Of a stretch of 64,000 nucleotides of DNA, positions 1-10,249 are shown one piece after another (position 1 is the first letter of the stretch; every line of letters begins with the position of its first letter). The notes beneath the pieces were generated by a model, which saw only the letters and a program-made list of their open reading frames with translations, was not told the origin of the DNA and made no database searches. Source of the stretch: Lepidostoma basale (taxonomy: Eukaryota > Arthropoda > Insecta > Trichoptera > Lepidostomatidae); assembly GCA_022606425.2 (NCBI GenBank), contig JAHDVF020000893.1:1-64000 (forward strand). Direction: 5' to 3'. The translations under genes were made by a program, and so were the position numbers.

Positions 1-99
1 TAGCGCAACCCGTCCAGGAGGTTGTTGTACGGGGTTCCGCTCATCTAGAAATAGATTTGGCATTAAATACATATTACAAGTCAGCGACATGAGAAACAA

Positions 100-452
100 A
101 CAAACCACCATGCCGTTTCTCCACACGGGTAGGCAGAGATAATGGACTGCCACACTACTCTATTACACACTACGCATTCATATAGCGAGTCATACACGTA
201 CGTCGATTCTTCCGACTTCTAACATGACCAACCTTTAAAATTGGATTAATTTGGTCATGCCATGTTTTCCTCGGTCTCTTTCTTAACCATTCTTTCTCCA
301 TCCATGCGCTCCATATGTCCGAACCAACACAGCCATCCTTTTATAATTTTGTTCATAATACCTTCTTCCGCTCTACATTCCTTTCTTATATCCAGCATTT
401 GAGATTCTGTTGTACATCGTTCTACCACACATACGTCTTAGGGACCTCATCG
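100..452 (-). mobile_element. RTE-type LINE 3' fragment (subfamily B)
   Basis: Read on the minus strand this is the 3' third of the RTE-like LINE that recurs through the window. It contains diverged versions of the conserved block coding for RACMTRCMN and ends near the degenerate GGTAGGCAGA and ccgtttctcc motifs. Frames are broken. It lies in intron 3 of SLC25A17. Confidence 0.7.
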
Positions 453-689
453 TGGTAAGAAAACCCCCACGAATAGTCCAATAGAAATGTTGGGATAAAT
501 AATATTGATGAATATTAAAAGTTTTTTAGTATCATTTAATGGAAATGACACGTATTACATTGCTAAAGCATTATCAAATGTCATTTCAAAATGATCCAAA
601 AGATTTTGTATCTAAATTGAAAACCCCTTTTTTCATATTTGATACCCAAATTAACACCCAACTTGTATATTTATTTTTGCGTTTTATAT

Positions 690-833
690 TATTTTTTAAC
701 CGATCCCGAATATCAGATGCAGCGTTCATATTTAGATGTTTAGATTTAAAACACGTTTCAATGCGCCCTTGAGGTGATTAAGTCACAAAAACGGCGCTTT
801 AAAAGTTTGCATATTTTTATTATTATTTCATTA
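690..833 (+). repeat. CR1/L2-like LINE 3' UTR fragment
   Basis: The sequence carries GCGCCCTTGAGGTGATTA followed by ACGGCGCTTTAAAAG. The same pair of motifs recurs at 2097..2230 in inverted orientation, and in diverged form at 38140..38185 and 39625..39660 beside LINE C-terminal coding remnants. This supports a shared LINE 3' UTR. With the 2097..2230 copy it forms an inverted repeat around exon 3. Confidence 0.65.
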
Positions 834-934
834 AATCTCAGCAAGACGGAACATGTCATTTCCATAAAATATAATAAAAGAGAATTTTTTTTTATCGTTG
901 TATAAGAAACACAAAATAGAAATGGTGTGGTTAC
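834..934 (-). other. Start of SLC25A17 intron 3
   Basis: The intron begins at the GTAACC donor (934..929) and runs off the left edge of the window. This first part is AT-rich and unremarkable. Positions 453..689, further in, hold no gene I can support. Confidence 0.8.
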
Positions 935-1488
935 CTTCAGCCTGGTGTTGACGACCCAGAGGGGAGTGGTGACCATGACGTTGACGGCCCCCGCGACGGC
1001 TGCCAGCAGCAGGTCGCGCGCTGCGGACTGCGTGCGGGCCCCCTCCAGCGTGCGCGCCCCCCAGGCGGACCTCAGCCCGTGGAAGGTGTAGAAGTACACG
1101 AAGTTGCTCGCGCACAGCGACTGCAGCACGGGCACCACGCCGCGGTACAGCCCCCCCAGCCCCTCCGTGGCCGCCAGCTTCTTCAGCACCCTCCATGTCC
1201 CCGCTCCCAGCACCCCGTTGTACTTCACCACTTGCTTGCCGTTTGAGTAACCGCTTGCGTGACCATTGGCGTGACCGTTACCGTTGGCGTAACCATTACC
1301 GTTGGCGTAACCGTTACCGTTAGAATGACCGCTACCATTGGCGTATCCGTTACCGTTGGCGTGACCGTTACCGTTGGCGTGACCGTTCCCGTTGGCGTAT
1401 CCATTTCCATTCGCGTGACCATTTCCATTCGCGTATGTGATACCGTTCGAGCTCGTGCTTGGGACAGCGTTGTCTAGGGTTCCTTCCA
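935..1488 (-). CDS. SLC25A17: SLC25A17/PMP34 peroxisomal carrier, coding exon 3
   Basis: This exon codes residues 42 (split codon) to 226 of the PMP34 homologue, an SLC25 carrier of the peroxisomal membrane. In characterised animals the family exchanges CoA, FAD, NAD+ and related nucleotides. Residues 60-125 are an Asn-Gly-rich array. Residues 134-158 match the matrix helix and end in GLGGLYRG. Residues 166-180 (LCASNFVYFYTFHGLR, with human C at A168 and N at H178) and 215-226 (TTPLWVVNTRLK, the second carrier signature) are diagnostic of PMP34. The acceptor is a pyrimidine-rich tract ending in CAG at 1489, and the donor AAG|GTAACC starts at 934. One base from exon 2 plus 554 nt gives whole codons. 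The reading frame continues past the donor to 758, but the carrier homology stops at it. The remaining carrier repeats must lie left of the window. Confidence 0.95.
1238..1435 (-). repeat. 18-bp minisatellite coding (Y/H)ANGNG repeats
   Basis: Nine hexapeptide units (YANGNG or HANGNG, with one YANGSG and one HSNGNG) are followed by three tetrapeptides HANG, HASG and YSNG, giving residues 60-125 of the PMP34 homologue. The codons keep a regular 18-bp period. The array sits in the matrix loop between the first carrier signature (PLDTVR, residues 32-37) and the amphipathic matrix helix. Human PMP34 has only about 18 residues there. Confidence 0.95.
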
Positions 1489-1769
1489 CTGAAAATAAAA
1501 GAGAAAGGAAGGTGAGACAATGTCAATTATATAGTGATCACGAAAATCGTAAAACTGAACCTACAAATGATTAAGATACTTAATTAAATAGAATGAAAAC
1601 ATATCTTCTTCGCTAGTTTGAATCCAACCGATTTGTTTTGCAGCAAAGTGTAACATTTATGCTGATTCTTGGGATGCCACTTTGGGCCTATAATGTGGTA
1701 GTTTCTCGTTCCTTTCCACATTTGTATACAGCAGGTTATTTTAAACCAATTACTGTATACAACATTTTA

Positions 1770-1945
1770 GCTATTGATTCTCATGATGACATGTGATAGG
1801 TAGCAAGTCTATCGCCATTGTTATTGACATGTGAATTTTACCAGACCAAAGACAAGCGTGACAATCACAATACCATCGCCGGGAATCAAACCTTCGGCAT
1901 GGCAGTCATAGCTTTTGACACTCTGCCACTAAGGTTTTCTACCAT
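1770..1945 (-). mobile_element. tRNA-derived SINE, diverged copy
   Basis: On the minus strand this has a degenerate tRNA head (CACTCTGCCAC and CGCCGGGAATC in the plus sequence mark boxes A and B), then the SINE body with the AATTCACGTGACAATAAAATGG-like segment and the CTACCTATCACATGTCA segment. Its 3' tail is missing. Confidence 0.75.
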
Positions 1946-2096
1946 ATACCTATACCACTAATTTTGTAGTCATACGTAATAAACTCAATTTATTATGATT
2001 TGAATTTGTGAATTAATTAAAAGTATTATTGTTCATTAAAATAATCGGTGTAAACGCCTTAATTTTATCAAAAACGAACGGCAGATTACCTACTAT

Positions 2097-2230
2097 ATAT
2101 TATAATAATAATATGCTAACTTTTAAAGCGCCGTTTTTGTGATGTAATCACCTCAAGGGCGCATTAAGACGTGTTTTAAATCTTAAAAATCTAAATGTGA
2201 CCGCTTAAAAAACGATCGGTTTGAAAGTAT
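2097..2230 (-). repeat. CR1/L2-like LINE 3' UTR fragment, inverted to 690..833
   Basis: The reverse complement matches 690..833 over about 130 bp with few differences, including the GCGCCCTTGAGGTGATTA block. It lies about 610 bp upstream of exon 3 in transcript order. Confidence 0.65.
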
Positions 2231-2535
2231 AGTAGAACAAAGTATAAATGTTTAAATTGGGTATGATAAACACCAAATTATTTACATACAGACAGAATAC
2301 ATTTGTTGAAATATGTCAAATGAAATGTGCGTTAACACAAATTATAAAAAAAAAGAAGTTTCACATTCTAATCACCACTACAAAAGTTTAACTAGTATTT
2401 AATATTGATAAATTGCAATTTTTCAGTACTTTTATAACTTTTCTATCGAATGTTTGAATTGTTTGCTAGGGTAATCAAATATTTATTAATTCCTTGGCGA
2501 GACGACAGATGTCACTCTCATATAATATAAAAAAA

Positions 2536-2610
2536 CTTCTAGATAGCTGAAGTTTTCATTAATATTAGAACTTTAATATGGAGTTTTACATCAGTGTTCG
2601 AAAAACAATA
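2536..2610 (+). repeat. Half of a family-I foldback element
   Basis: It contains the family-I right arm: an AAAACTTCTAGA-type segment, then GTTTTCATTAATATTA, then AATATGGAGTTTTACATCA. The left arm and the GAAACAUGUC core are absent. Confidence 0.55.
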
Positions 2611-2857
2611 TAATAATAAAATAAAAACGTAAAACAACACGATATATGTTTATTGAAGTTATTACAACAATTTAATAATAATATATATTTTTTTAGTTAT
2701 TTAATAATATTATGAATGATGCACAGTCCTTGGATTCAAACGTAATTTTGAGATAAAAAATAATGTTGTGTTTTGAAATTTCATGGTAGAAGTTCATTGT
2801 AAATAATGAAAATATATTCTTTTTTAAATGTATTTTAAATTAGTTAAAATCCACTAA

Positions 2858-2908
2858 TGTTTGTGTCTTCGACTGGTTTCGGCAGTTCGCTGCCATCTTC
2901 TGGTATAA
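2858..2908 (-). ncRNA. Hammerhead-like motif, family A
   Basis: On the minus strand the core reads CAGAAGA (U4 replaced by A), one U, stem II GGCAG/CUGCC with a CGAA loop, GAA, then ACCAGU, C and GAAGAC. Further 3' comes ACAAACATTAGTGG, shared by other family-A copies. The U4 change makes activity doubtful. Confidence 0.55.
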
Positions 2909-3299
2909 TTATAATATATTAATAGAACTTACCAGAATTATAATATAACAGAATTAGAACAGAATTATAATATAACATAATCAAATGATTGAACTGAAAT
3001 CTCTTGATGGAAGTCCATATTAAATAGTATTAAATAAAACGATGTTTTTTTAACTATTTGATTAATGGGCTAAGATATATAACATATTATATTTAAATTC
3101 AATAATAATAAAAACAAGTGTACCAATTTTTCTAACGTTATATATACATAGGTATGTCCACTATAATAAAATTTATAATCTTGAATATCTCTTGAATAAC
3201 TGTAATACCAATATTTAAATTCACAAAATTTTACAAAATTATTTTAAGATTATTTTTGTATAGAATCATGTTTACCACCCTGATCTGTATGTATATAAA

Positions 3300-3400
3300 T
3301 GACTCAGTTTGCAATAGTGTCACCAGTCTATCGACGAGAGCGAGCCTGGCGAAACCGGTCGCTGTCGAAATAAAGACAAAAGTGAAAGTAGTTAAAAAAC
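3300..3400 (+). repeat. GAAACCGGUC-bearing repeat fragment
   Basis: CGACGAGAGCGAGCCTGGC is followed by GAAACCGGTC. This resembles the 3' half of the hammerhead-like cores seen elsewhere, but stem II is weak and C3/U4 are not recognisable. Confidence 0.35.
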
Positions 3401-3420
3401 ATCGTTTTATTTAATTAAAT

Positions 3421-3600
3421 TAATACGAATGAAAACGTCAGTTTTCTAGAAGTTTTATTAAATTTTAATGACATTTTTCGTCCTTCTTTCGCCGAAACAT
3501 GTCATTCCCATAAAATATAATAAAACTTCTAGAAAACTGACGTTTTCATTAATAATATGGATTAATTATTTAATATGGAGTTTTACATCATTGTTCATGA
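3421..3600. repeat. Family-I foldback element
   Basis: The arms GAAAACGTCAGTTTTCTAG and its complement face each other and enclose CGCCGAAACATGTCATTCCC on the plus side. The 3' end reads AATATGGAGTTTTACATCA, as in other copies. It is inserted in a stretch rich in ATCGTTTTATTTAATTA, which is found on both flanks. Confidence 0.75.
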
Positions 3601-3654
3601 ATAATAAAAAATCGTTTTATTTAATTATGATATAACAGAATTATAAGAAAACCA

Positions 3655-3735
3655 GAAAACAGATGGTTCAGATAACCAGAAGATGGCAGCGAGCTGCCGA
3701 AACCGGCCGAAGACACAAACATTAGTGGATTGTAA
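3655..3735 (+). ncRNA. Hammerhead-like motif, family A
   Basis: CAGAAGA, one U, stem II GGCAG/CUGCC with a CGAG loop, GAA, ACCGGC, C and GAAGACACAAACATTAGTGG. Position 4 is A instead of U, and the stem III palindrome has decayed (GGC for GGU). Confidence 0.55.
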
Positions 3736-3769
3736 CTGTTATACTGAATAAATTATTACAGTTAAAATT

Positions 3770-3965
3770 TATAACACTGTTATAATATCATAATTTATTT
3801 TTATTCACCGAGAATATCGCTACAGCTGTTTCGCCAACCGATGTTGGCATCATCAGGTTTTTTGTAACGCCTGATGATGTCAACATCGGTTGGCGAAATA
3901 GCTATTGCGACATTCTCGGTGAATAAAAAAAAATTGCGATATTATAACGGTGTTATAAATTTTAA
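3770..3965. ncRNA. Family-B inverted pair with two hammerhead-like cores
   Basis: Two arms face head to head. The minus core (3812..3857) has CUGAUGA, one U, stem II GCCAAC/GUUGGC with loop AUCG, GAA, ACAGCUGU and A. The plus core (3866..3911) has CUGAUGA, one U, GUCAAC/GUUGGC, GAA, AUAGCUAU and U, with a CGC/GCG stem I. Both are flanked by CACCGAGAATRTCG complements and AT-rich arms ending near TTATAACACTG. Confidence 0.75.
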
Positions 3966-4465
3966 TAGTAATAATGTTGAAGTATCATAGAGTTTCGGCC
4001 AAAACAATGGAATAATCTCAAAAAGATTTTTTACAATTTTTTTTTTAATGTTGAGTTATTTTGTATAATGGATGATGAATGTTTGCTGCCGAAACAGGTC
4101 AGAGTGATCGATTCAGACAATAACAAATATTTTATCCTCTCCACATTTAATAACTTCAAAGCAAGTATCGCCTGTGTGTATAGGCATAGGTATAATAGAA
4201 CAAAATATGAAGATTCCTAGAATTCGAGATAGTCAATTCACAAGTCTAGAGTTGTTTCAATATCAAATCAAAAGGATCAAAATGCAGCCGTGACTCGCCA
4301 GTAGAGGTGAGCGCGCGAGTGTTTGCTCGGCTGTACAGGAGTTGGGTGACGGATAAAAAACAAGCACTCCGAACGACAATATTTGGCCGCATAACTTATT
4401 ACAATATTTAAAACATACCATTCGAAATAAGTATTATAGCAAATTACATTTTGGTGTAGCCAACC
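3966..4465. other. AT-rich intronic sequence, no gene seen
   Basis: I recognise no family here apart from the edge of the family-B arm. No intact reading frame, RNA gene or TIR pair is evident. Confidence 0.5.
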
Positions 4466-4860
4466 CATGACCGACAGGGTATTTCTAAATTCACGTTGCT
4501 TTTCAAAATGCGGAGATTGTATTCAATTATCGGACTTAAATTTACTGCCTTACGGAGGTTCAGCTCTTGGGGCTAATTCTTTTACGTCTGATGGGAAAAT
4601 TCTTGGGAAGATAGTTTGGTGTCAAAATACCTATGTATTCAATTATGCTTTGCATAGTTTTTGCAGAGAGTTCGCTTATCTCGGTACGGTCATGACGGAA
4701 GCCAACGATATGCACGCGGAGTTAGAACACAGTATATATAAGGTTCCCACCACCACCCGAGACTGTTATAGGACGCAGCGACGCCCTTTCGTCAGTCTCG
4801 CTGCACTATCTAGGCCCGTTCCTTGTCCATCCGGGACTTACGTTAATTTAATTTAGCCTT
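4466..4860 (+). pseudogene. Possible LINE remnant
   Basis: An open frame of 129 codons includes FAYLGTVMTEANDMHAELEHSI, which resembles the Y-LG segment downstream of the reverse transcriptase fingers in RTE-type LINEs. The rest is not recognisable. I treat it as a decayed fragment rather than a gene. Confidence 0.35.
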
Positions 4861-5695
4861 TTCTTGTCATCAATCAAAAGGGTGACAGACCACATTTAAT
4901 CTATTCTTTTAACCTTATATATCTCCCGCGCGGCCTCACATCTCTTTATTATGAAATAAAATCAGAAGTAAATATTATATAAAGCACACCTTAAATTAGT
5001 AAAAAAAAAAAAAGACACATTAAAATGATATAAAACACACATTAATTCACAATACACAATAGGACAAATATATAACAAACTAAATTTTAAAACAAGAAGA
5101 AGATGGTGTATGAGAGAGGCGGGAAGATGTTAAGTAAGAATGAATAAATTGGGATGGGATGGATGGAGGACAGGTTTTAGAAAGAGCAGAAATTAATTAA
5201 AAAAAAAAAAAAACAGTATTTATAAAAGACACATTATAAAGAGAAAAGTAGATCAGAACACACCCACCAAGGGGCAGTGTAGACTTCCGGTCAAACAAAA
5301 CCAATGAACAGGAGCCAGTGGCAACATCCATGAGCAGCAACTCAGGGGCGCAGAAACAGAAAACAAAACTAAAATGCACAAAACTATTGTAGCAATCATA
5401 GCGAACATACTATTCATAATTATCACAATAATTATAATAGCAATAATACCATAATAATAACATAACCAAAGACAAAGATAATAATAATCATTTATTTATA
5501 ACTATCAAAGTAATCATAATAGCAATAATAACACAACCAAAAACAATGACAATTTTAACAAATAATGCCAAATAATTTATAGAAACAACAACATGGCACG
5601 AGAAGACATAGGAAGAAGGAGTTAGAACACAGAGTGCAAAAAGCCTGCGAGCTGCAGCCTCCTTGCGAACGTTTCTAAAGTCCAAGCTACTATCC
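4861..5695. other. AT-rich intronic sequence with (ATA)n stretches
   Basis: Dominated by short simple-sequence stretches (poly-A runs at 5001 and 5198, ATA repeats at 5400..5500). No gene or element boundary is supported. Confidence 0.5.
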
Positions 5696-6150
5696 AGAAA
5701 CACCAAGCTGCGTCAAGCCAGTGGTAACATTTGGTTCTGAGCCATGGACAATGAATCTAAAAGAACAACAAAGAATCTACTGGTTTGAGAATAGAATACT
5801 CAGAATTATCATGAATAGGACCAACCAAGAGATCCGTACGATGACCCAGCAGCCCCTTATAACGAGCACCGTGAGAGCCGGTTGCCTAGCATGGATTGGG
5901 CACGTATGCCGAGCCGAAGAGACCAGAGCAATCAAGACCCTGTACGCGTCTAGACCGACTGGAGTAAGACCTCTAGGAAGGCCTAGACAGCGCATAATGG
6001 ATAATGTTCTGGCTGACCTGGCTAGGTTGGGCGAATCGGACTGCTGAGAGCAAAAGGCGCAAGATTGAGGAGCTTGGCGAAAAATCATCAAGGAGGCTAA
6101 AACTCTTCAAGGGTTGTATGGCCATAGGAAGTAAGTAAATAAGAATAGTT
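5696..6150 (+). mobile_element. LINE 3' fragment, family C
   Basis: The 108-codon frame at 5721..6047 contains GSEPWTMNLKEQQRIYWFENR, AWIGHVCRAEETRA and GRPRQRIMDNVLADLARLG. This is the C-terminal region of an endonuclease-reverse-transcriptase LINE. The catalytic domain is absent through 5' truncation. It ends in a degenerate (TAAG)n tail. Related copies lie at 11385..12175 and 41500..41965. Confidence 0.75.
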
Positions 6151-6254
6151 TTTGCATGTCGTGTCAATTAACTATAAAAATATAAACATGATTTATTAAA
6201 AAAAAAAAACATTACATGCTCCTTAACATGGTACTCCTTCATTATCCAAAGCGG

Positions 6255-6745
6255 TAACTGACGGCAGTACATAATGGGGTTCTAGTGCCGACAATTATGT
6301 ATAAAAGTGAAGTTTGTGAAGTTGGAGCTGGCAAAATAAGGATGAAAGTAGGATAAATGCTGTAGAAATGAGATCACTGAGATGAATGCGCAGGAAAACG
6401 ATATATTATGATGGATTACCGAACGACGAAATAAGGAAGAAATTTAAGGCAGATGATTGTATCACAAAAAAAATTAAAAGAGGATTAGTAAGATGGTTTG
6501 GACATATGCAACGATTGTAAGAGAGAAGAATGGTTAAATGTTGAATACAAGCAGTGTGAGTGGAAAGAGAAGCCGCGGAAGATCAAGGAAAGCATAGCAT
6601 GACCAAATAAATTAAATAATAAAAAGCCACACATTCAAAGGTCGGAAAAATCGACAAGCGTGCATATTACGATGTATGAATGTACAGGAATCTAGAGCAG
6701 TTTGGCGGTCCATCTTCTCTACCACTATAAACGGTTAGTTAGTTT
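6255..6745 (+). mobile_element. RTE-type LINE 3' fragment
   Basis: It carries decayed versions of the blocks coding for NAVEMRSLR, RWFGHM and RACMTRCMN, and ends with (TTAG)n at 6733..6740. It contains several frameshifts. Confidence 0.7.
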
Positions 6746-7137
6746 ATAGTGGTAACCGGCAGCACACACGCTTATACTCGTATATTGTGTAGACCATAGA
6801 TATTTTATAATTGTAATTTTAAATCAGTTTGCCCAGGTCCACCGTGTATAGAACTACAATGGTAAATGTTTACGCACCGCGAATGACGGAGAACTTGAGA
6901 TACGTAGATCGGTAAACAGCCAATATACATTATGGAAATTATAAATTAACACTAGTTTTTATTTATTCAAAAAAATTAACAATCGCAACGGACTTGGCGA
7001 CATTTTGTTGGTGACGCACCAGAATACAATTACGGCATTAAACCAACAATCCAGACTCGAGCGTCGCGCGCACTCCGTTCCAAGGGGCGTAAACCTTCAT
7101 TTTGAAATTTTTACAACAAAGATATCAAAACTAAATA
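6746..7137. other. Intronic sequence, no element recognised
   Basis: Mixed composition. It holds GTAGACCATAGA at 6789 and a GC-richer patch near 7050. Nothing assignable. Confidence 0.45.
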
Positions 7138-7443
7138 CCTAACTAACCATCACGCCGTCTCCGAAGGAGTAGACAGAAATGATGGACCGCCACACTATTC
7201 GTTTCCGAAATTTCTACTTCTATGGATTCCTCAAGATCATACACGTCAATTTTTCCGACTACTCACGTGACCACTCCATACATTAACAATTAATCGATTG
7301 ATTGGATCGTGCCACGTTTTCCTCGGTCTTCCTCTAGTTCTTGTTCTATTTATGTCGTTACACAGTCTATAGCGATCTTTCTTCATTCATTCTTTCCGTG
7401 TGTCCGAACGTCTTTAATGATCCTTTTAATAATTTTGTTATTT
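7138..7443 (-). mobile_element. RTE-type LINE 3' fragment
   Basis: It begins with (CTAA)n and the complement of the conserved 3' end (CCATCACGCCGTCTCCGAAG) and extends inward to the block coding for MERM and WFGH. 5'-truncated and frameshifted. Confidence 0.75.
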
Positions 7444-7645
7444 ATTTATAAGGATTAATTGTATCTCAATAGAGACGAAGATGTTAATTGTTTTCTGGGA
7501 ACAGAATATGGTGGTCGAGGCGCTTACAGAACTTATGACCTGTCATTGAAAATAATTTACCCGTAATGGGTAAAATCCAGTATTTGTCTACAAGTATTTT
7601 TATGCATTCAAAATGTTTGTTATTTATTGTTTCTTGAACAAAAAC
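7444..7645 (+). repeat. Uncharacterised repeat family R, partial
   Basis: It contains ATTGTATCTCAATAGAGACG and, further on, GGGTAAAATCCAGTATTTGT. These two blocks mark a family also seen at 24180..24455, 26235..26645, 26690..26825 and 56869..57410. Confidence 0.6.
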
Positions 7646-7667
7646 TTCACATTAAATAATCATTATG

Positions 7668-7815
7668 ATCCTAAACGTCTGTTTTATAGAAGTTTTATTA
7701 GATTTTACGTGAACGACATTTGATAATGCCTTAAACAGGCGAAACATATCATTCACATAAAATATAATAAATCTTTCACAAAACATAAGTTTTTATTCGT
7801 ATTAATTAAATAATT
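7668..7815. repeat. Family-I foldback element
   Basis: Left arm AACGTCTGTTTTATAGAAG; centre TTGATAATGCCTTAAACAGG then CGAAACATATC; right arm with ATAAAATATAATAAA and TTTTTATTCGTATTAATTA. Confidence 0.7.
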
Positions 7816-8039
7816 TTGTTCACAACTTTCATTCACCCTGAATCCCCTGCTTATATTTGCTATCATATACAGATTAATGGCACATTCGTCAAAGAGATCT
7901 CATTGTGCATACTAGCTATTACATATAAGAATAAAACTCTTCAATATTTAGAAAATCAATATTGTTAATTGAAATTTCTTGGTAGAGGTTCAATGTAAAT
8001 ATTGTAACAAAAAAAACTCTCTGATCAATGACATATTTA

Positions 8040-8105
8040 GTTTTCATCCACTTGTTCATAAATTTCGACCGGTTTCGCAGCTCGCTGCCATCTTCTGAAA
8101 TTCAG
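8040..8105 (-). ncRNA. Hammerhead-like motif, family A
   Basis: On the minus strand: CAGAAGA, one U, stem II GCAG/CUGC with loop CGAG, GAA, ACCGGU, C, then GAAAUUU, which can pair with AAUUUC upstream of the core. Position 4 is A, not U. Confidence 0.55.
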
Positions 8106-8615
8106 ATCTACCATCATCCAACGGTTGAAACTAAAGAATAAGCGAAATAAAACTAATGACATTTTACAAATAAAATTCAGTAATATATTATTTTCATTAT
8201 TTTATTCAATATTTGATAATAAATGAACACATCAAATATGGTAAAAATCTATATACGCCTTTATGAAATACAAACACGACGAGTTGCCACTTGAAGTATT
8301 GTAGTTTTACATTGAAATAATTTACCAGAATACACAATAGGAAAGAATAAAATAAACACAATTGAATTAACATGCGCACACGAGACTTACCACCGCGGTA
8401 GTGTCAATTTATAAATGTCTGCGTGTGTGAACATTTTAATATTTCGATTTGTTTTGTTAAAGAAATATTGTTGGATGTTGTAAGAGGGGTGAACGCCTGA
8501 TTGTATACAATATTCAGAACATCAAGCTCACAAGCGCGACTTTCCTCAAAACATTCTATTATCATATAATAAAATGAATTACTGTTTTTAAAGCACACAG
8601 CAAACTAAATAACTT
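8106..8615. other. AT-rich intronic sequence, no gene seen
   Basis: No repeat family recognised. Two short frames overlap on the minus strand with no homology I can name. Confidence 0.45.
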
Positions 8616-8624
8616 ACTAACGAT

Positions 8625-8752
8625 AGCGACCTTCGTGACAGAGTGGTAAGAGCTCTGACTACCATGCCGAAGTTCCCGGATTCGATTCCCGGCGATGACA
8701 GTGTGATTGTCACACTGTCTTTGGTCTGGTGTAGAATTCACATGATTGAACA
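8625..8752 (+). mobile_element. tRNA-derived SINE head
   Basis: Box A lies in GTGACAGAGTGGTAAGAGCT and box B in GATTCGATTCC. Then come CAGTGTGATTGTCACACTGT, a 20-bp palindromic segment shared by all copies, and TGTAGAATTCAC. It is truncated before the (TAA)n tail. Confidence 0.85.
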
Positions 8753-9175
8753 TTGTCCAAACAAAGCGTCGAGAAACTACGAGTGACCCAAAGAGCCATG
8801 GAAAGAGCCATGTTATGAATAAGCCTAAGGGACAGAGTCAGAAACGATACGGTGAGAGAAAAAACAAAGGTCACTGACATCATCCACCGGGCGGCGACTC
8901 TAAAATGGCAATAGGCAGGTCACGAAGCCAGAAGCTCAGATGAAAAATGGACGAGAAGACTGCTGACTTGGAGACCGTGGATGGCAAAGAGAAGTGCAGA
9001 GCGACCGCAACTATAGTGGAAGGATGATCTGAACAGACACATCGGAATAACCTGGATACAGTCTGCACAAGACAGAGTGACATGGAAGCGAATGGAGGAG
9101 GCCTTTGTCCAGGAATGGACGGAAATAGGCTGAGGAAGAAGGAGAAGAAGAAGAAGAAGAAGACTTCAAGTGATA
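8753..9175 (+). mobile_element. LINE C-terminal remnant, RTE-RT family
   Basis: Broken frames read MERAM, GTESET, TSSTGRRL and WTEIG, matching the order seen in the better copy at 34740..35095. It ends with (GAA)n at 9140..9165. Confidence 0.6.
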
Positions 9176-9224
9176 ATAAAATTGGGTTCAAACGACCTGT
9201 TGTATACAAAAAAGTGGATAGAAG

Positions 9225-9770
9225 TAATGGAGCACCACACCGCTTCAACAATCATACATCATATCATGCAAGCACGTCGACTTCTCCAACTCCTCGCGTG
9301 GTCGACATTTAATATTTGATTTACTTGATCTTGCCACGTTTTCCTCGATCTTCTTCTATTCTGTTCCGTTCACATCGTTAACATACATTTTCTTAACCAT
9401 TATTTTTTAATTCTTTCCTTGTGTGTAACTGATTTCATTCTTTCTCTTTGCTTCTAACATAATTTCTTCAAACTTCTTCTTATTTCCGTGCATCCAAACC
9501 ACTTTAATAAAACATTAATTTTGTTAATAACGCTTTCATTCGCATTGCATTTGAATCTCTATCATACACGAATTTACTAGACATTCTAGGAGATCTCATT
9601 TCTACAGCATTTATTCTACTTTCATCCATCTTTTGCCAGATCCGTGCTTCACTTTAATACTCAAGGGGGGGTACAAGACAACCACTGTGTTGCCATCTCA
9701 GCTCTTTGGATAGACTTTTATTTGCGATGACAACTTCAAGTGCACCATTCACTTTGTTGCCACACAGCAA
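9225..9770 (-). mobile_element. RTE-type LINE fragment
   Basis: Decayed complement of the block from RVGAGNKVNGALKVV, through MAVHNG, to NVEEA. The (TTAG)n 3' end is missing on the left. Confidence 0.7.
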
Positions 9771-9954
9771 ACAGGTTATCGAGTACTTTTTTTTATATTA
9801 AATAAAACATTTATTTAACTAAAATGTTTTAGAATCAACAAAAGTTTTTTTACAACTGAAATACATACGTTTTTTTTTTGATATTATAAATGTCAGTGAT
9901 AAAAAGCTTAAAAAAATAAGAATACATATTTCTAAAATTAAACACCTGTGTAAA

Positions 9955-10125
9955 AAATATAACTAACTAACTAACTAACTAACCATCACGCCGTCTCCCC
10001 GAAGGGGTAGGCAGAAAGAATGGACTGCCACACCTTTCTTTCCTGACATATTTCTCTCGCTTCCTCAACATTCATACATCGTGTCATGCACGCGCGTCGA
10101 TTTCTCTGACTCCTCACATATAATG
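9955..10125 (-). mobile_element. RTE-type LINE 3' end with (CTAA)n
   Basis: Five CTAA units, then CCATCACGCCGTCTCCCCGA and GGACTGCCACAC. Stops after about 160 bp, a strongly 5'-truncated insertion. Confidence 0.85.
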
Positions 10126-10249
10126 TGATGTAAAATAGCAAAAAGGAATTGGAAAACGACACACTGTGAAAATTTGCAATATATATTAATATAATAATAG
10201 TACACTTTTAAAATTTGTATTATATTTAAACCACTTTATTCTTTACAAA

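Noticed and set aside
831..1477. Other long frames overlapping exon 3, including Val/Thr-rich ones
   Set aside because: They are shadows of the GC-rich exon and its 18-bp repeat in other frames.
758..1489. Reading the 243-codon minus frame as a complete small protein starting at GTG
   Set aside because: The frame starts inside a splice acceptor and runs through the GTAACC donor. Only 935..1488 has carrier homology.
8625..8700. A functional tRNA gene
   Set aside because: Boxes A and B are present, but the same head recurs about ten times with a common SINE body and (TAA)n tail, and the acceptor stem does not close.
9955..9990. TTAG/CTAA arrays as telomeric repeats (insect TTAGG)
   Set aside because: The unit is four bases, arrays are short and always sit at the 3' end of RTE copies.
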